Shown: piece by piece, positions 7,457 to 16,146 of the stretch
Layout of the letters: the number at the start of each line of letters is the position of its first letter
How positions within the stretch are numbered: the first letter of the stretch is position 1
Origin: CAZOHG01 sp964579725
GTDB taxonomy: Bacteria; Zhuqueibacterota; JdFR-76; BMS3Abin05
Direction of reading: 5' to 3'
Length of the DNA: 25,349 bases
Assembly (NCBI GenBank): GCA_964579725.1
Contig: CAZOHG010000052.1
Span: forward strand, 1-25,349
Notes under the pieces: model-generated
Seen by the model: only the letters and a program-made list of their open reading frames with translations
Database searches by the model: none
Told to the model about the DNA's origin: nothing
Program-made: the position numbers and the translations under genes

Positions 7457-9034
7457 ATGATCAGGCACCTCTTCGAGCTTTTGTCGGCAAACGTTTCCGG
7501 AGGAATCTGGCTCTGGATCGCCATGGTTGCCGTCGGCTCGTTTGTGGCCTGGTTTGTGTACCGCATTTCCGAGGTTGTGGACAGACGAAAAGTGCGCTTG
7601 TGGACGGCGGGGATTTTCGTTCTGTCCACGCTCATTTACGGCCTTCTGTGGCTGAAATTTCCGCCTGCACCCGCGCGGGAGCGTCTAACCATTGTTCCCA
7701 CGCAAGCTTTTCATTTTACCCCGCATTCGGCTGAAACCTACGCCCTCCAGTACCGCACATTTTTAGCTTTGTCCCGGTGGCTCCCCCCCAAACACTTTAT
7801 TGTGGCCAACCCGGACTGGATTTACGCCGTCATTCCGCGTTCAGTGGCGGCCAATCCGGATTCCCTGCCTTCCTTTTTTAGAAAAATGCACACGGACCGT
7901 CTCATTTGGGTTACGTGGAACGGCTCCTCCCACACACTCATCTTGTGGCCGCAAGACCTCCACGGAAAGGGCTTTGGCCAACGTCTTCAGGTGCAGGGCA
8001 AAGATTTGGGGGCGGCGCTCAGAAAAAGTTTACCCCGATTTTACCGGTCGAAAAATCCAGCTCGTCAAGAAAAGCGGTTGAAACACGTTTCCTTTGTTTT
8101 TGAGAAAGAGGAGTGGCGAGATTTTGCACGCGCCAAGTTGTTGTCTTTTCAGAACGATAGTCTTGCGCAGCAGGCGTTTGAAGCTCTTCTGAAGCGTGCT
8201 CCGCACTCCCTGCTGGCCAATGCCGGATTGGCGCAAATCGACTTAAAAATTGCCTTTGAAAAACGCGCTGTAGGCGCTTACACCGGAGATTTGCTGCCGC
8301 TCATTTTCCCGCTGATTTCACGCGCAAAGAAAATCGCCCCCAAATGGTCGTTTCCCTATCTACTGGCGGGGAAATATTTTATAGCTTTGGAAATCTGGAG
8401 CAAAGCGCAGGAGAATTTGTTCAAGAGTTTGCGCCTTTACCCGAACAGCGACGAACTTTTTGTGCTGTTGTCGCGTTTGCATCCGTCCCGCCTGCGAAAG
8501 ATCGGTTTTTTTTCGTCCGAAAAGGCGCTTGAAGAAGCCGTTCGGATAAATCCGGCGTCCATTCCCGGGCACCTCTTTTTGGCCGACGCACTGTACCGGC
8601 AACACGATTTAAAGGCTGCGGAAACGGTGTACTCGGATTTGCTGAACCTGAACCCCCATCTGCGGGAAGCGCAATTGGCGGCAGCAAAGTTTTACATTGA
8701 CGCAGCTCGGTTTGAAAAGGCACAGAAGCTTTTGACCCAAATTGTTCAGCGGGATTCTGCAAACGGCGAAGCTCTCTACGATTTGGGGATGATTGCTTAT
8801 TTGGAAGGACACCGCGATCGCGCCAAGGCTTTTTTTCAAAGGGCGCTTCGGTTCGGTCACTACCGAAATGCGTACCTCTATTTGGCCAAAATTGCCGAGG
8901 ATCGAGGCGATTTAGAAACGGCCATCGCGTACCTCCGTAAGCGAATTCACGTAAAAACAGGCCCAAACGATTCCTTTGCTGAACAGGCACGGCGGCACCT
9001 CCGCATTTTGCTGAAAAAAAGGGGGGAGCTGTGA
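7457..9034 (+). CDS. Membrane-anchored tetratricopeptide-repeat protein, function unknown
   Basis: A 525-residue protein with two hydrophobic helices near the start (about 16-35 and 50-68) and no cleavable signal. A globular segment of about 140 residues follows (roughly 75-210). It is rich in aromatic residues and vaguely resembles the small alpha/beta domains found before TPRs in some envelope proteins, but I do not recognise the family. From about 213 to the end there are repeated helix pairs of TPR type, for example ALYDLGMIAYLEGHRDRAKA and the ALEEAVRINPASIPGHLFLA segment. The two helices suggest an inner-membrane anchor, with the TPRs as a protein-binding scaffold. It sits between ftsH and folP, and its TGA overlaps the folP GTG (9031-9034), so it is co-translated with folP. 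A partner of FtsH or of envelope assembly is possible but unproven. Confidence 0.85.
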   Translation: MIRHLFELLSANVSGGIWLWIAMVAVGSFVAWFVYRISEVVDRRKVRLWTAGIFVLSTLIYGLLWLKFPPAPARERLTIVPTQAFHFTPHSAETYALQYRTFLALSRWLPPKHFIVANPDWIYAVIPRSVAANPDSLPSFFRKMHTDRLIWVTWNGSSHTLILWPQDLHGKGFGQRLQVQGKDLGAALRKSLPRFYRSKNPARQEKRLKHVSFVFEKEEWRDFARAKLLSFQNDSLAQQAFEALLKRAPHSLLANAGLAQIDLKIAFEKRAVGAYTGDLLPLIFPLISRAKKIAPKWSFPYLLAGKYFIALEIWSKAQENLFKSLRLYPNSDELFVLLSRLHPSRLRKIGFFSSEKALEEAVRINPASIPGHLFLADALYRQHDLKAAETVYSDLLNLNPHLREAQLAAAKFYIDAARFEKAQKLLTQIVQRDSANGEALYDLGMIAYLEGHRDRAKAFFQRALRFGHYRNAYLYLAKIAEDRGDLETAIAYLRKRIHVKTGPNDSFAEQARRHLRILLKKRGEL

Positions 9035-10203
9035 TTCGCGTATACGGATTTTCCCTTGAGTCGGATTGGCGCTTTTTTGAAACGGAAACCGGCTTTCTAA
9101 ATCGGAAACAGTGGCCGCTTGTAGGCATGGAAATCTGGCTTCCTCTAACAGCGGATCGGGTAAAAATTGAGCAATTTTTGCGGCGGGAACACATTCCGAT
9201 TTTGGATTTGGTGGCCCGGCCGGAGCAGCGTGTTCGTCTTGCCGTCACGCCCGAAACTTGCGGAATTTTGTCCCAGAGCGATGTTTTTTCGCCCGAAATA
9301 ATCGAGAACATTAAGAAATTTTGCGCCGTTTATTTTGAGGGAAAATCCTCGCGGGTTTTTGAAATGGGCGGGCGCCGGTGGGATTTGGCGAAGCGCACAT
9401 TGATCATGGGAATTGTCAATGTCACGCCCGACTCATTTTACGACGGGGGGTTGTTTTTGGAGGCTGATGACGCGCTTTTTCACGCGGAAGAATTGTTGGA
9501 AGCCGGTGCCGACATTGTGGACGTGGGAGCGGAATCCACCCGCCCCGGCGCACGGACATTGAGCGAAGCGGAAGAATTGGACCGAATTTTGCCGACTCTG
9601 GAAATCTTAAAAGATCAATTAGCGGTACCCCTTTCGGTGGACACCTCCAAGGCTTCCGTGGCGCGGGAGGCCATTCGGGCGGGGGCAAACGCCGTAAACG
9701 ACATTAGCGGATTACGGTTCGATCCGGAAATGGCAGGTGTGGTGGCTGAGGCGGGGGTCCCGATTTTTCTCATGCACATTCGAGGAACGCCGCGCACCAT
9801 GCAGAAGAATCCCGTTTACAAAAATTTAATGGGGGAAATTCTGAACGATCTGGACGAAAGCAAAAAATGTGCGCTTCAGGCCGGTATTTTGCCAGAAAGA
9901 ATTGTTGTGGACCCGGGCATTGGTTTTGGCAAACAATGGTACCAGAATTACCAAATTTTGGGCGAATTGGCGGCTCTCAAAATGCTGGAAGCGCCCATTT
10001 TAGTGGGGCACTCCCGAAAATCCTTTTTGGGGAAGGTGTTGAAACTTCCGCCGGCCGAGCGACTTGAGGGAAGTTTGGTCGCCGGAGCCGTGGCCATTTT
10101 AAACGGCGCCGACATTTTGCGGGTGCACGATGCTCAGGAGGCGCGCCGCGCCGCCCAAATCGCGGATTTTTTTGCCGGAAAGGGTTCGTGGCCCGTTGTG
10201 TGA
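9031..10203 (+). CDS. folP: Dihydropteroate synthase with long N-terminal extension
   Basis: FolP condenses p-aminobenzoate with dihydropterin pyrophosphate in folate synthesis. The catalytic TIM barrel starts near residue 123: MGIVNVTPDSF (126-136), GAESTRPGA (166-174), SVDTSKASV (202-210), NDISGL (223-228), MHIRGTPRTMQ (248-258), DPGIGFGK (294-301), GHSRKSFLG (326-334) and the final RVHD (364-367). All expected motifs are there. The protein is 390 residues, against about 280 for E. coli FolP; the first 120 or so residues are an extra domain. N-terminal extensions of similar size occur on FolP proteins of some anaerobes and Firmicutes. The GTG start overlaps the previous stop and has a strong GGGGGGAG site at 9021-9028. 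FolC lies 14 kb downstream in the same orientation. Confidence 0.93.
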   Translation: MIRVYGFSLESDWRFFETETGFLNRKQWPLVGMEIWLPLTADRVKIEQFLRREHIPILDLVARPEQRVRLAVTPETCGILSQSDVFSPEIIENIKKFCAVYFEGKSSRVFEMGGRRWDLAKRTLIMGIVNVTPDSFYDGGLFLEADDALFHAEELLEAGADIVDVGAESTRPGARTLSEAEELDRILPTLEILKDQLAVPLSVDTSKASVAREAIRAGANAVNDISGLRFDPEMAGVVAEAGVPIFLMHIRGTPRTMQKNPVYKNLMGEILNDLDESKKCALQAGILPERIVVDPGIGFGKQWYQNYQILGELAALKMLEAPILVGHSRKSFLGKVLKLPPAERLEGSLVAGAVAILNGADILRVHDAQEARRAAQIADFFAGKGSWPVV

Positions 10204-10229
10204 AAATTTGAGACAGACCGAAAAAATGG

Positions 10230-10256
10230 CGTGTGGGACAGAAAAAGCCGCACACG
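10230..10256 (+). other. Small hairpin upstream of cdaA
   Basis: CGTGTG (10230-10235) can pair with CACACG (10251-10256) over a 15-base loop. It lies 32 bases before the cdaA start in the folP-cdaA gap. No T-tract follows, so it is not a normal terminator. It may be an mRNA processing or stability structure, or chance. Confidence 0.25.
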
Positions 10257-10287
10257 TACACAATTTTGCGGAGCAGGAATTGGCGAA

Positions 10288-11070
10288 ATGAATCAAAGCA
10301 GCCTCACTCTTTTCCGATTTGATTTTTTGCAGTTCACCATTTTTGATCTGTTGGACATTCTGGCAATGGCGTACATTCTGTACCGCCTGTACCTGCTCAT
10401 TCGCGGGACGCGGGCGATTCAGATTATTGCCGGTTGGCTGCTCATTTTGTTAACGTCCATTGTAGCCAAAACGTTGAACATGAAGGGCCTTTCCTGGATT
10501 TTTGACAGTCTGGGCACAATCTGGTTAGTGGCTTTCGTTATTGTTTTTCAACCGGAATTGCGCCGTATTTTGCTCTACTTGGGCAATTTGCCGCTCATTC
10601 GGCGCTTCGTCAGGGTTCGAGGGAACAAGGCCATTAACGAGGTTGTCAAAGCAGCCCTCGAGTTGTCCAATTTAGGGTTTGGGGGATTAATTGTCATGGG
10701 GCGCGAAATGGGGCTTCGCGGCATTATTGAGACGGGCATTTCGCTTCAGGCTGAAGTGACTGCGCCGCTGATTGTGGCTATTTTCAATCCTTTGTCCCCT
10801 TTGCACGACGGGGCTATTATTATTCAAAACGATGTTTTGGAAGCGGCTAAGTGCATTTTACCTCTCTCTCAAAGTGAAGAATTGGAGCCGTGGTACGGTA
10901 CCCGTCACCGGGCGGCACTCGGGCTTTCGGAGGAATCGGACGCCGTAGTCATTGTGGTTTCGGAAGAAACACGCTACATTTCGGTGGCTCTGGATGGCAA
11001 AATGAAGAAAAACCTTTCGGAAGAAGAACTGCGCCAATTGCTGGAAGAGAGTTTTCGAATCGGCGCGTGA
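10288..11070 (+). CDS. cdaA: Diadenylate cyclase CdaA (c-di-AMP synthase)
   Basis: A 260-residue membrane diadenylate cyclase that makes cyclic di-AMP from two ATP. About three transmembrane helices occupy residues 20-90. The DAC domain follows, with LHDGAIII (DGA at 174-176) and TRHRAALG (RHR at 206-208), the two diagnostic nucleotide-binding motifs. A longer frame opens at 10231, but ATG 10288 is preferred: it has an AGGA site 9 bases upstream, and the 19 extra residues are unlike the family. The gene follows folP by 84 bases; folP-cdaA pairs are seen in other genomes of this superphylum. The usual Firmicutes partner cdaR (YbbR) is not next to it, so regulation must differ. In other bacteria c-di-AMP controls potassium uptake and osmotic or envelope homeostasis. 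Confidence 0.95.
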   Translation: MNQSSLTLFRFDFLQFTIFDLLDILAMAYILYRLYLLIRGTRAIQIIAGWLLILLTSIVAKTLNMKGLSWIFDSLGTIWLVAFVIVFQPELRRILLYLGNLPLIRRFVRVRGNKAINEVVKAALELSNLGFGGLIVMGREMGLRGIIETGISLQAEVTAPLIVAIFNPLSPLHDGAIIIQNDVLEAAKCILPLSQSEELEPWYGTRHRAALGLSEESDAVVIVVSEETRYISVALDGKMKKNLSEEELRQLLEESFRIGA

Positions 11071-11125
11071 GCAGTTCCGAACCCCCTTTTCCCCATTCCC
11101 GAAGCCGAAGCCCCGTGACCGCAAG

Positions 11126-11155
11126 GCGCACATGGTGACCCCGAAGGTCGTGCGC
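11126..11155 (+). other. Hairpin in the cdaA-porU gap
   Basis: GCGCAC (11126-11131) pairs with GTGCGC (11150-11155), and inside it GACC (11137-11140) pairs with GGTC (11146-11149) around the loop CCGAA, leaving a 5-base bulge on the left arm. The gap between cdaA and the protease start is about 237 bases. No T-run follows, so it is not a classic terminator. It could be a leader structure of the protease operon. Confidence 0.35.
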
Positions 11156-11307
11156 AAAAGATCTCTGCTGTAAAAACGCCCTGTTTTCTCTCGACAGAGT
11201 TTTATTTGTCAGGCTAAACGGCAAGAGTACCCTTGCTGTGCAGCCAGGAGTGCCCAAAAAGCAAAGAGTTGCAATACACTTCCTTTCCAACAATTTCCGG
11301 CGCTGCG

Positions 11308-14300
11308 ATGAAAAAAAGTCCGAAATGGGGGCCGATTTTCGGCTTGTTTTTGCTTTTTCCCGTGGCAGTTGGGGCTGTCGGCGGCTCAGCCTTACGGGTA
11401 ACCCACCAAATCCTCGCCCAAGATGCTGTGTCCTTCACTGTAAGAATTGAATTTTCGACCTTGCAAAGAGACGGGCAACATTGGTTCAAGGAGGCCGTAG
11501 CCCACCAATTTCTGGCAACGGATGACAGCCTTTGGGCTCTTCCTGCCGCCGAATTGCCTTTTGTGTGTTTTCGGAAACCCCGTATTCGGTTGATTCGCGC
11601 CCACAGCCGTGTTCTACGCTTTGACGCTCCGATCCGGTTCCCCCAGGAAATTATTTTAGACAGCACATCCTCCGGGCAGGAAAAAATCCCCCTTTCTGCG
11701 CAGCTCCCACCGCGTAACGCTTTGATTCAACTGCGAAAAATAGGCTCTTTTCGAGATTTTCCTCTCTGGGCGCTGCAACTCTTCCCCGTCCAAATCGGGG
11801 CGTCGGGTCAAACGGTTCGTCTTACGGACACAGTAATTGTGCGGGTTGATTTCGGTGCCCGAGCACTCCAAAAAACTTGGCACGAGGGGATCGAAAATCC
11901 CGACGTACTGGCCCAATTAAAAACGTTGGTGGTTAATCCTCAAGCTGTAGCGAATGTTCGTCCGGCCCGAAGACGTTACCGGTTTCGGAAAACAAAATCG
12001 CTCCCGCCGCTTCAGCGAAAAATGGTGGGATTCAAATTATTTGTTTCCCGAAAGGGTTGGTACAAAGTGACGGAGTCTTTTCTGAAGAAACAAAACATCC
12101 CACTTGGTGAAGTTAATTGGAGAAAGGTAGCGATTAGCCTGAAGGGTAAGCCCGTGGCTTTTGTGAGCCACGGGTTGGAGGACGGGCATTTTGACCCGGG
12201 CGACTGTTTTGAATTCTGGGGGCATCCCAATTACAACACCCTTTACCCAAAAGCAGGCGATATGTATTTTGATCCCTACGCCCTTTCGTCGGCTTATTTT
12301 GTGACGTGGGACGGAACACTCGGGCATCCGTATGGCACCCAAAGAGGGGACTTTTTCCGGACGGACACCACAACGGCGTACAGACCCAGAAGTTTCATGA
12401 GCACTGTGCACGCGGAAAGGGACAGGCAATACAGCCGTCTCAGTCGGGTGACGCCCGGGGTTCAACGCGACCATTGGTTCTGGGCCACTTTAGGCGCCGG
12501 GGAAATCCAGAATTTCCCGGTAACACTTCCGGCCCCCGACCTCAATTCAAACCGAGTGGTGAAAGTGAAAATCATGCTTCACGGCGTGACATACGGTCAC
12601 CACAAGGTGCGGGCGTTTCTTTCCAATCACCGTGTTTTGGAAGGCGATTGGTACGATCAGACCAAATTTTCTTTGAAAACAAAACCCACGGAGGGTATTG
12701 CAGGTTCTCAATTGGACGACCAGGAAAACGCCCTTACATTGGTGAATGATTCTGACGATCCGTTAGATTTTTTCCTTTTGAATTGGTTTGAAGTGACCTA
12801 CCCGCGCCTGTACAAGGCAACGAACGATTTTATTCAATTTTCACGTCCGGACGATTGGCCAAACGGACGCTACCAATTTTCGATTGAGGGATTTAGCCGT
12901 CCCGATGTGGAAGTTTACAGAATCGGGCAGAGCCAGATTTTTGGCGGCGAAGTTAAAGAGGTAACGGATTCACTGGAAGAAAAATCCTACCGCCTGACCT
13001 TTGAAACTACGGTTTCCTCGCCGAAAGCCGACTACGTTGCCCTTACGCCAGGCGCCAAATTGCAGCCCCAATCCGCCCGGGGGGTTTACGCTTCCACTTT
13101 AAAAGACACCACCAATCAGGCGGACTACCTGGTCATTACCGCCCCCTATTTTTCCGACAACAAGGGGCTGCGGGATTTAATCGCTTTGCGGGAAAACCAG
13201 GGGCTCACCGTTAAAATAGCATTGACCGACGAAATTTACGATCTGTTTTCGAACGGTGAAAAGAGTCCGGTTGGAATTAAAAATTTTCTCACCTACGCCT
13301 ACCACCGGTGGAAAAAGCCCGCGCCCACGTACGTAATTCTGGTGGGCGACGGAAATTACGCTGTCCGCAGCGAAAAGGCTCAAGCGGTCAATTTTGTGCC
13401 GGTGTACCACTACCAAACAATTAAATTTGGCGCTTCCGTCAGTGACACCTGGTACGCTTTGGTTTCGGGGGAAGACCTCGTCCCCGATTATTTTATTGGG
13501 CGCTTACCGGCCCGAACCAACCAAGAACTGAACGCAATCTGTGAAAAAATCGTGGCCTACGAAACGACTGCTCCCAACGGAGCGTGGCGCAATCGCCTTC
13601 TGATGATTGCCGGACGCGACCAATTTTTTCACGATCAGAATGCGGAATTGGTCAAGCGGATTTTGCCACAGGATTTTCTCGTGCGGAAGTTTACCGCCTT
13701 TCCTCCGAACGACCCTTTTTACGGGGATCGCAATCAATTGCTGAACTATTTGAATCAAGGGGTTAGCTACGTCAATTACATGGGACACGGTGGAGGAGCG
13801 GTGTGGGCGGACAATCTTCTTTTTCGCTTTGACGACGTCCGCTTGCTTCAAAATGGGCCCCGGTACCCCGTTGTGACCAGCATGACGTGTTTTACAGCCG
13901 CTTTCGATTCGCCCAGCGAGGTTTCCTGTTTGGGAGAGGAGATGCTGACCCTGCCTCACCAGGGTGTGGTGGCCTTTTTGGGCTCTTCCGGCGTGGGCTG
14001 GGTTTGGAATGATTATTATTTTCTAAAGCAGATTCTGCACCACCTTTTTCTTGCGCAGGCTCCGACCGTGGGCGCCGCAATTGCGCTGGCAAAGATCGAC
14101 TACCAGGCACAATATTTCACGCCTCAGCGCGAATCCATGGTACACCAGTACAATCTTCTCGGCGATCCCGCTCTTCGTCCGATTTTCCCTCAAGATTCTT
14201 TGGCCCTTCAGCCGCCGCCTCTGCCCGTGAAAGCCGGCGATTCCCTGAAAATTCAAGTGACGTCCTCACTGGGAAACGGGCGATTTACGGGAGCAATTGT

Positions 14301-16146
14301 CGACTCGCTCGGGAAAATTGGCCCGCATTTTTCCCAGATGTACGCAGGGCAAGACCACCTCAGCATTCAGATTCCCCAAACATTTCGCCCCGGGCTCTAC
14401 CATATTCCACTTGATTTTTATCCCGTGGAGGGACAGGCCAATTTTCACGGGGTCGTGCATTTCGCCGTAGGACAGAGCGGTTTGCTGCGTACTGCGCACC
14501 GGCCGAAAAGTGTGTGCGCGGGCGATTCGGTGTGGATCAGCGCCAAATTTGTCGGTTTGGGGGAACACACGCAGGTGTGGTGCGCATTCGAAGCGCCGCG
14601 ACCGGAATCCTTTCCAATGGTTTGGAAACCGGCAAAACAGCTTTTCGAGACCGCTCAGGCCGTGCAAATGGACTCCGTGGGGCTGGCAAAATATGCCGTT
14701 TTTTGGCAGGAGGGAGCAACAACCCGGCATTCGCCCTCCTTCCAGTTTCGGGTAAATCAACTTCCCGACCTTCGGGTTGTTCCGGGTTCCATTTCGTTCG
14801 GCGTGCAGGACAGTCTCGTTTTGCAGGCCGAAATCCAAAATGCCGGTGCAATTCCTCTGAAAAATGTACCGGTTGTTTTTTTCCAAATAGGCCAAACCGA
14901 TTCTCAAAAAATCGGTCTGAAAAGGGTGAATTTCAAGGCGTTTGAGACGAAAAAAGTTTCGATTCAAGCGTCCCTTCCTTCCGGTGAAAATCGGATTCGC
15001 GTTGTTGTAGACCCTGCCGGAAAAATCAAAGATCGAAAAAGAGAAAACAATTCAGCGGAAAAAAGATTGGTCCCGTCCGCCTTTCGATTTGTTCCGGGGA
15101 AAGGATTCTTGGCGGGGAGAACGCGGGTCGATTCACTCTGCCGGTGGGAAAATAGCGGAATTTCTGCACCGGCACGAAAAATGGCTCGGCCGTTTTTGAT
15201 CCAATTTGAAAACCGACCTTGGGATGAATTTCGGACAGAGCAGGAATTTACCCCTTTTCGTCTTTCAAACGGAGGGAAATCGGTTCTGTTCTTGACCCTG
15301 ACCCCTGAAACCGCCACTTTTGAGGATTCGGTGCGATTTTTCGTTGTGGCAGATCGCCCGTTACTGGCCGTGTGGAATCGCTCGGTTTTTCTGTTCCACT
15401 ATTTTTCTGAAAGAAGACTTTGGGCTCGGGTACAACGTGTCAGTGTTCGGGACTCGATTTTGTCGGCACAAATTTCGGCGAGCGGTGCCTACGCCTTTTT
15501 AAAGACAACTGATCGTGTTCCACCGAAGGTGGAGATTTCAATTGGGAAACGGGGTTTTTACGAGGGCGGCTACGTGGCACGGGACGCCGCAATCAGTGTG
15601 GAAACCAGCGATGAAAACGGGGTGTTCCCCTCGATTCAGGCGCAAAAATTTCTTTTGGACGGCACGCCCGTCAATTTCCGAAAAATAATCGCCAATTTTT
15701 CGGGAAAAAGTGTGGCATTTCTTTATTCTCCCGAGTTAAAGCCGGGAGAACACCAATTTGCAGTTCAGGTCCGGGATTGTGCCGGAAATGTTTCCGAGCA
15801 AACGTCCGTTACTTTCCGGGTGGCGGCTCAATTTCAGGTGCATTTTTTGGGGAATTACCCCAACCCGTTCCGAGACAAAACCGTTTTCGCCTACGAACTG
15901 ACAGCACCCGCCTCCGAATTGGACCTGAGGATTTTTACAGTGTCGGGGCGTCTGGTGCGGAAAATCGAAGCATTGGACATCTTGAATGACCCGGATCCCC
16001 TGGAAGCGGGCTACCATGAAATTGAGTGGGACGGCACGGACGACGACGGAGAGGAAATTGCAAACGGCGTCTATTATTTCAAATTGACAGCCAAAAACGA
16101 AACAAAATCCGTGAGAAAAATCGGAAAACTGGCGCGAATAAAATGA
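11308..16146 (+). CDS. PorU-like gingipain-family (C25) peptidase with C-terminal sorting-type domain
   Basis: A protein of about 1612 residues. A signal peptide fits the first 27 residues from ATG 11308 (basic start, then GPIFGLFLLFPVAVGAVGG); the frame also opens at TTG 11233, but that puts 25 polar residues before the signal. The central part is a C25 peptidase with His827 in NYMGHGGG and Cys861 in TSMTCFTA. This is the gingipain His-Cys dyad, with near-normal spacing of 34. A CARDB-like segment starts about 1152 (LPDLRVVPGS). The end, from about 1516 (NYPNPFRDKT) through IEWDGTDDDGEEIANGVYYF, is a FlgD-like/type IX C-terminal domain. The next gene is PorV-like and overlaps by ATGA. In Bacteroidota, PorU is the surface sortase that removes such C-terminal domains and works with PorV, so that role is the best guess. 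A plain secreted C25 protease is the alternative. Confidence 0.85.
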   Translation: MKKSPKWGPIFGLFLLFPVAVGAVGGSALRVTHQILAQDAVSFTVRIEFSTLQRDGQHWFKEAVAHQFLATDDSLWALPAAELPFVCFRKPRIRLIRAHSRVLRFDAPIRFPQEIILDSTSSGQEKIPLSAQLPPRNALIQLRKIGSFRDFPLWALQLFPVQIGASGQTVRLTDTVIVRVDFGARALQKTWHEGIENPDVLAQLKTLVVNPQAVANVRPARRRYRFRKTKSLPPLQRKMVGFKLFVSRKGWYKVTESFLKKQNIPLGEVNWRKVAISLKGKPVAFVSHGLEDGHFDPGDCFEFWGHPNYNTLYPKAGDMYFDPYALSSAYFVTWDGTLGHPYGTQRGDFFRTDTTTAYRPRSFMSTVHAERDRQYSRLSRVTPGVQRDHWFWATLGAGEIQNFPVTLPAPDLNSNRVVKVKIMLHGVTYGHHKVRAFLSNHRVLEGDWYDQTKFSLKTKPTEGIAGSQLDDQENALTLVNDSDDPLDFFLLNWFEVTYPRLYKATNDFIQFSRPDDWPNGRYQFSIEGFSRPDVEVYRIGQSQIFGGEVKEVTDSLEEKSYRLTFETTVSSPKADYVALTPGAKLQPQSARGVYASTLKDTTNQADYLVITAPYFSDNKGLRDLIALRENQGLTVKIALTDEIYDLFSNGEKSPVGIKNFLTYAYHRWKKPAPTYVILVGDGNYAVRSEKAQAVNFVPVYHYQTIKFGASVSDTWYALVSGEDLVPDYFIGRLPARTNQELNAICEKIVAYETTAPNGAWRNRLLMIAGRDQFFHDQNAELVKRILPQDFLVRKFTAFPPNDPFYGDRNQLLNYLNQGVSYVNYMGHGGGAVWADNLLFRFDDVRLLQNGPRYPVVTSMTCFTAAFDSPSEVSCLGEEMLTLPHQGVVAFLGSSGVGWVWNDYYFLKQILHHLFLAQAPTVGAAIALAKIDYQAQYFTPQRESMVHQYNLLGDPALRPIFPQDSLALQPPPLPVKAGDSLKIQVTSSLGNGRFTGAIVDSLGKIGPHFSQMYAGQDHLSIQIPQTFRPGLYHIPLDFYPVEGQANFHGVVHFAVGQSGLLRTAHRPKSVCAGDSVWISAKFVGLGEHTQVWCAFEAPRPESFPMVWKPAKQLFETAQAVQMDSVGLAKYAVFWQEGATTRHSPSFQFRVNQLPDLRVVPGSISFGVQDSLVLQAEIQNAGAIPLKNVPVVFFQIGQTDSQKIGLKRVNFKAFETKKVSIQASLPSGENRIRVVVDPAGKIKDRKRENNSAEKRLVPSAFRFVPGKGFLAGRTRVDSLCRWENSGISAPARKMARPFLIQFENRPWDEFRTEQEFTPFRLSNGGKSVLFLTLTPETATFEDSVRFFVVADRPLLAVWNRSVFLFHYFSERRLWARVQRVSVRDSILSAQISASGAYAFLKTTDRVPPKVEISIGKRGFYEGGYVARDAAISVETSDENGVFPSIQAQKFLLDGTPVNFRKIIANFSGKSVAFLYSPELKPGEHQFAVQVRDCAGNVSEQTSVTFRVAAQFQVHFLGNYPNPFRDKTVFAYELTAPASELDLRIFTVSGRLVRKIEALDILNDPDPLEAGYHEIEWDGTDDDGEEIANGVYYFKLTAKNETKSVRKIGKLARIK

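Noticed and set aside
8421..9311. Long antisense open frame (296 codons, minus strand)
   Set aside because: It lies opposite the TPR gene and the folP start, its protein is Arg/Pro/Ser-rich without motifs, and the + strand genes have clear families or structure.
11071..11307. c-di-AMP riboswitch or terminator after cdaA
   Set aside because: A hairpin is present, but I could not match the conserved ydaO/yuaA core, and no T-tract follows.
14266..14967. Antisense open frame of 233 codons opposite the protease
   Set aside because: Shadow of the codon bias of the C25 protease gene; no domain, no ribosome site, and the + strand frame is continuous.
16026..16142. Upstream extension of the PorV-like gene
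   Set aside because: It overlaps the protease C-terminal domain; ATG 16143 starts a clean signal peptide and overlaps the stop as ATGA.
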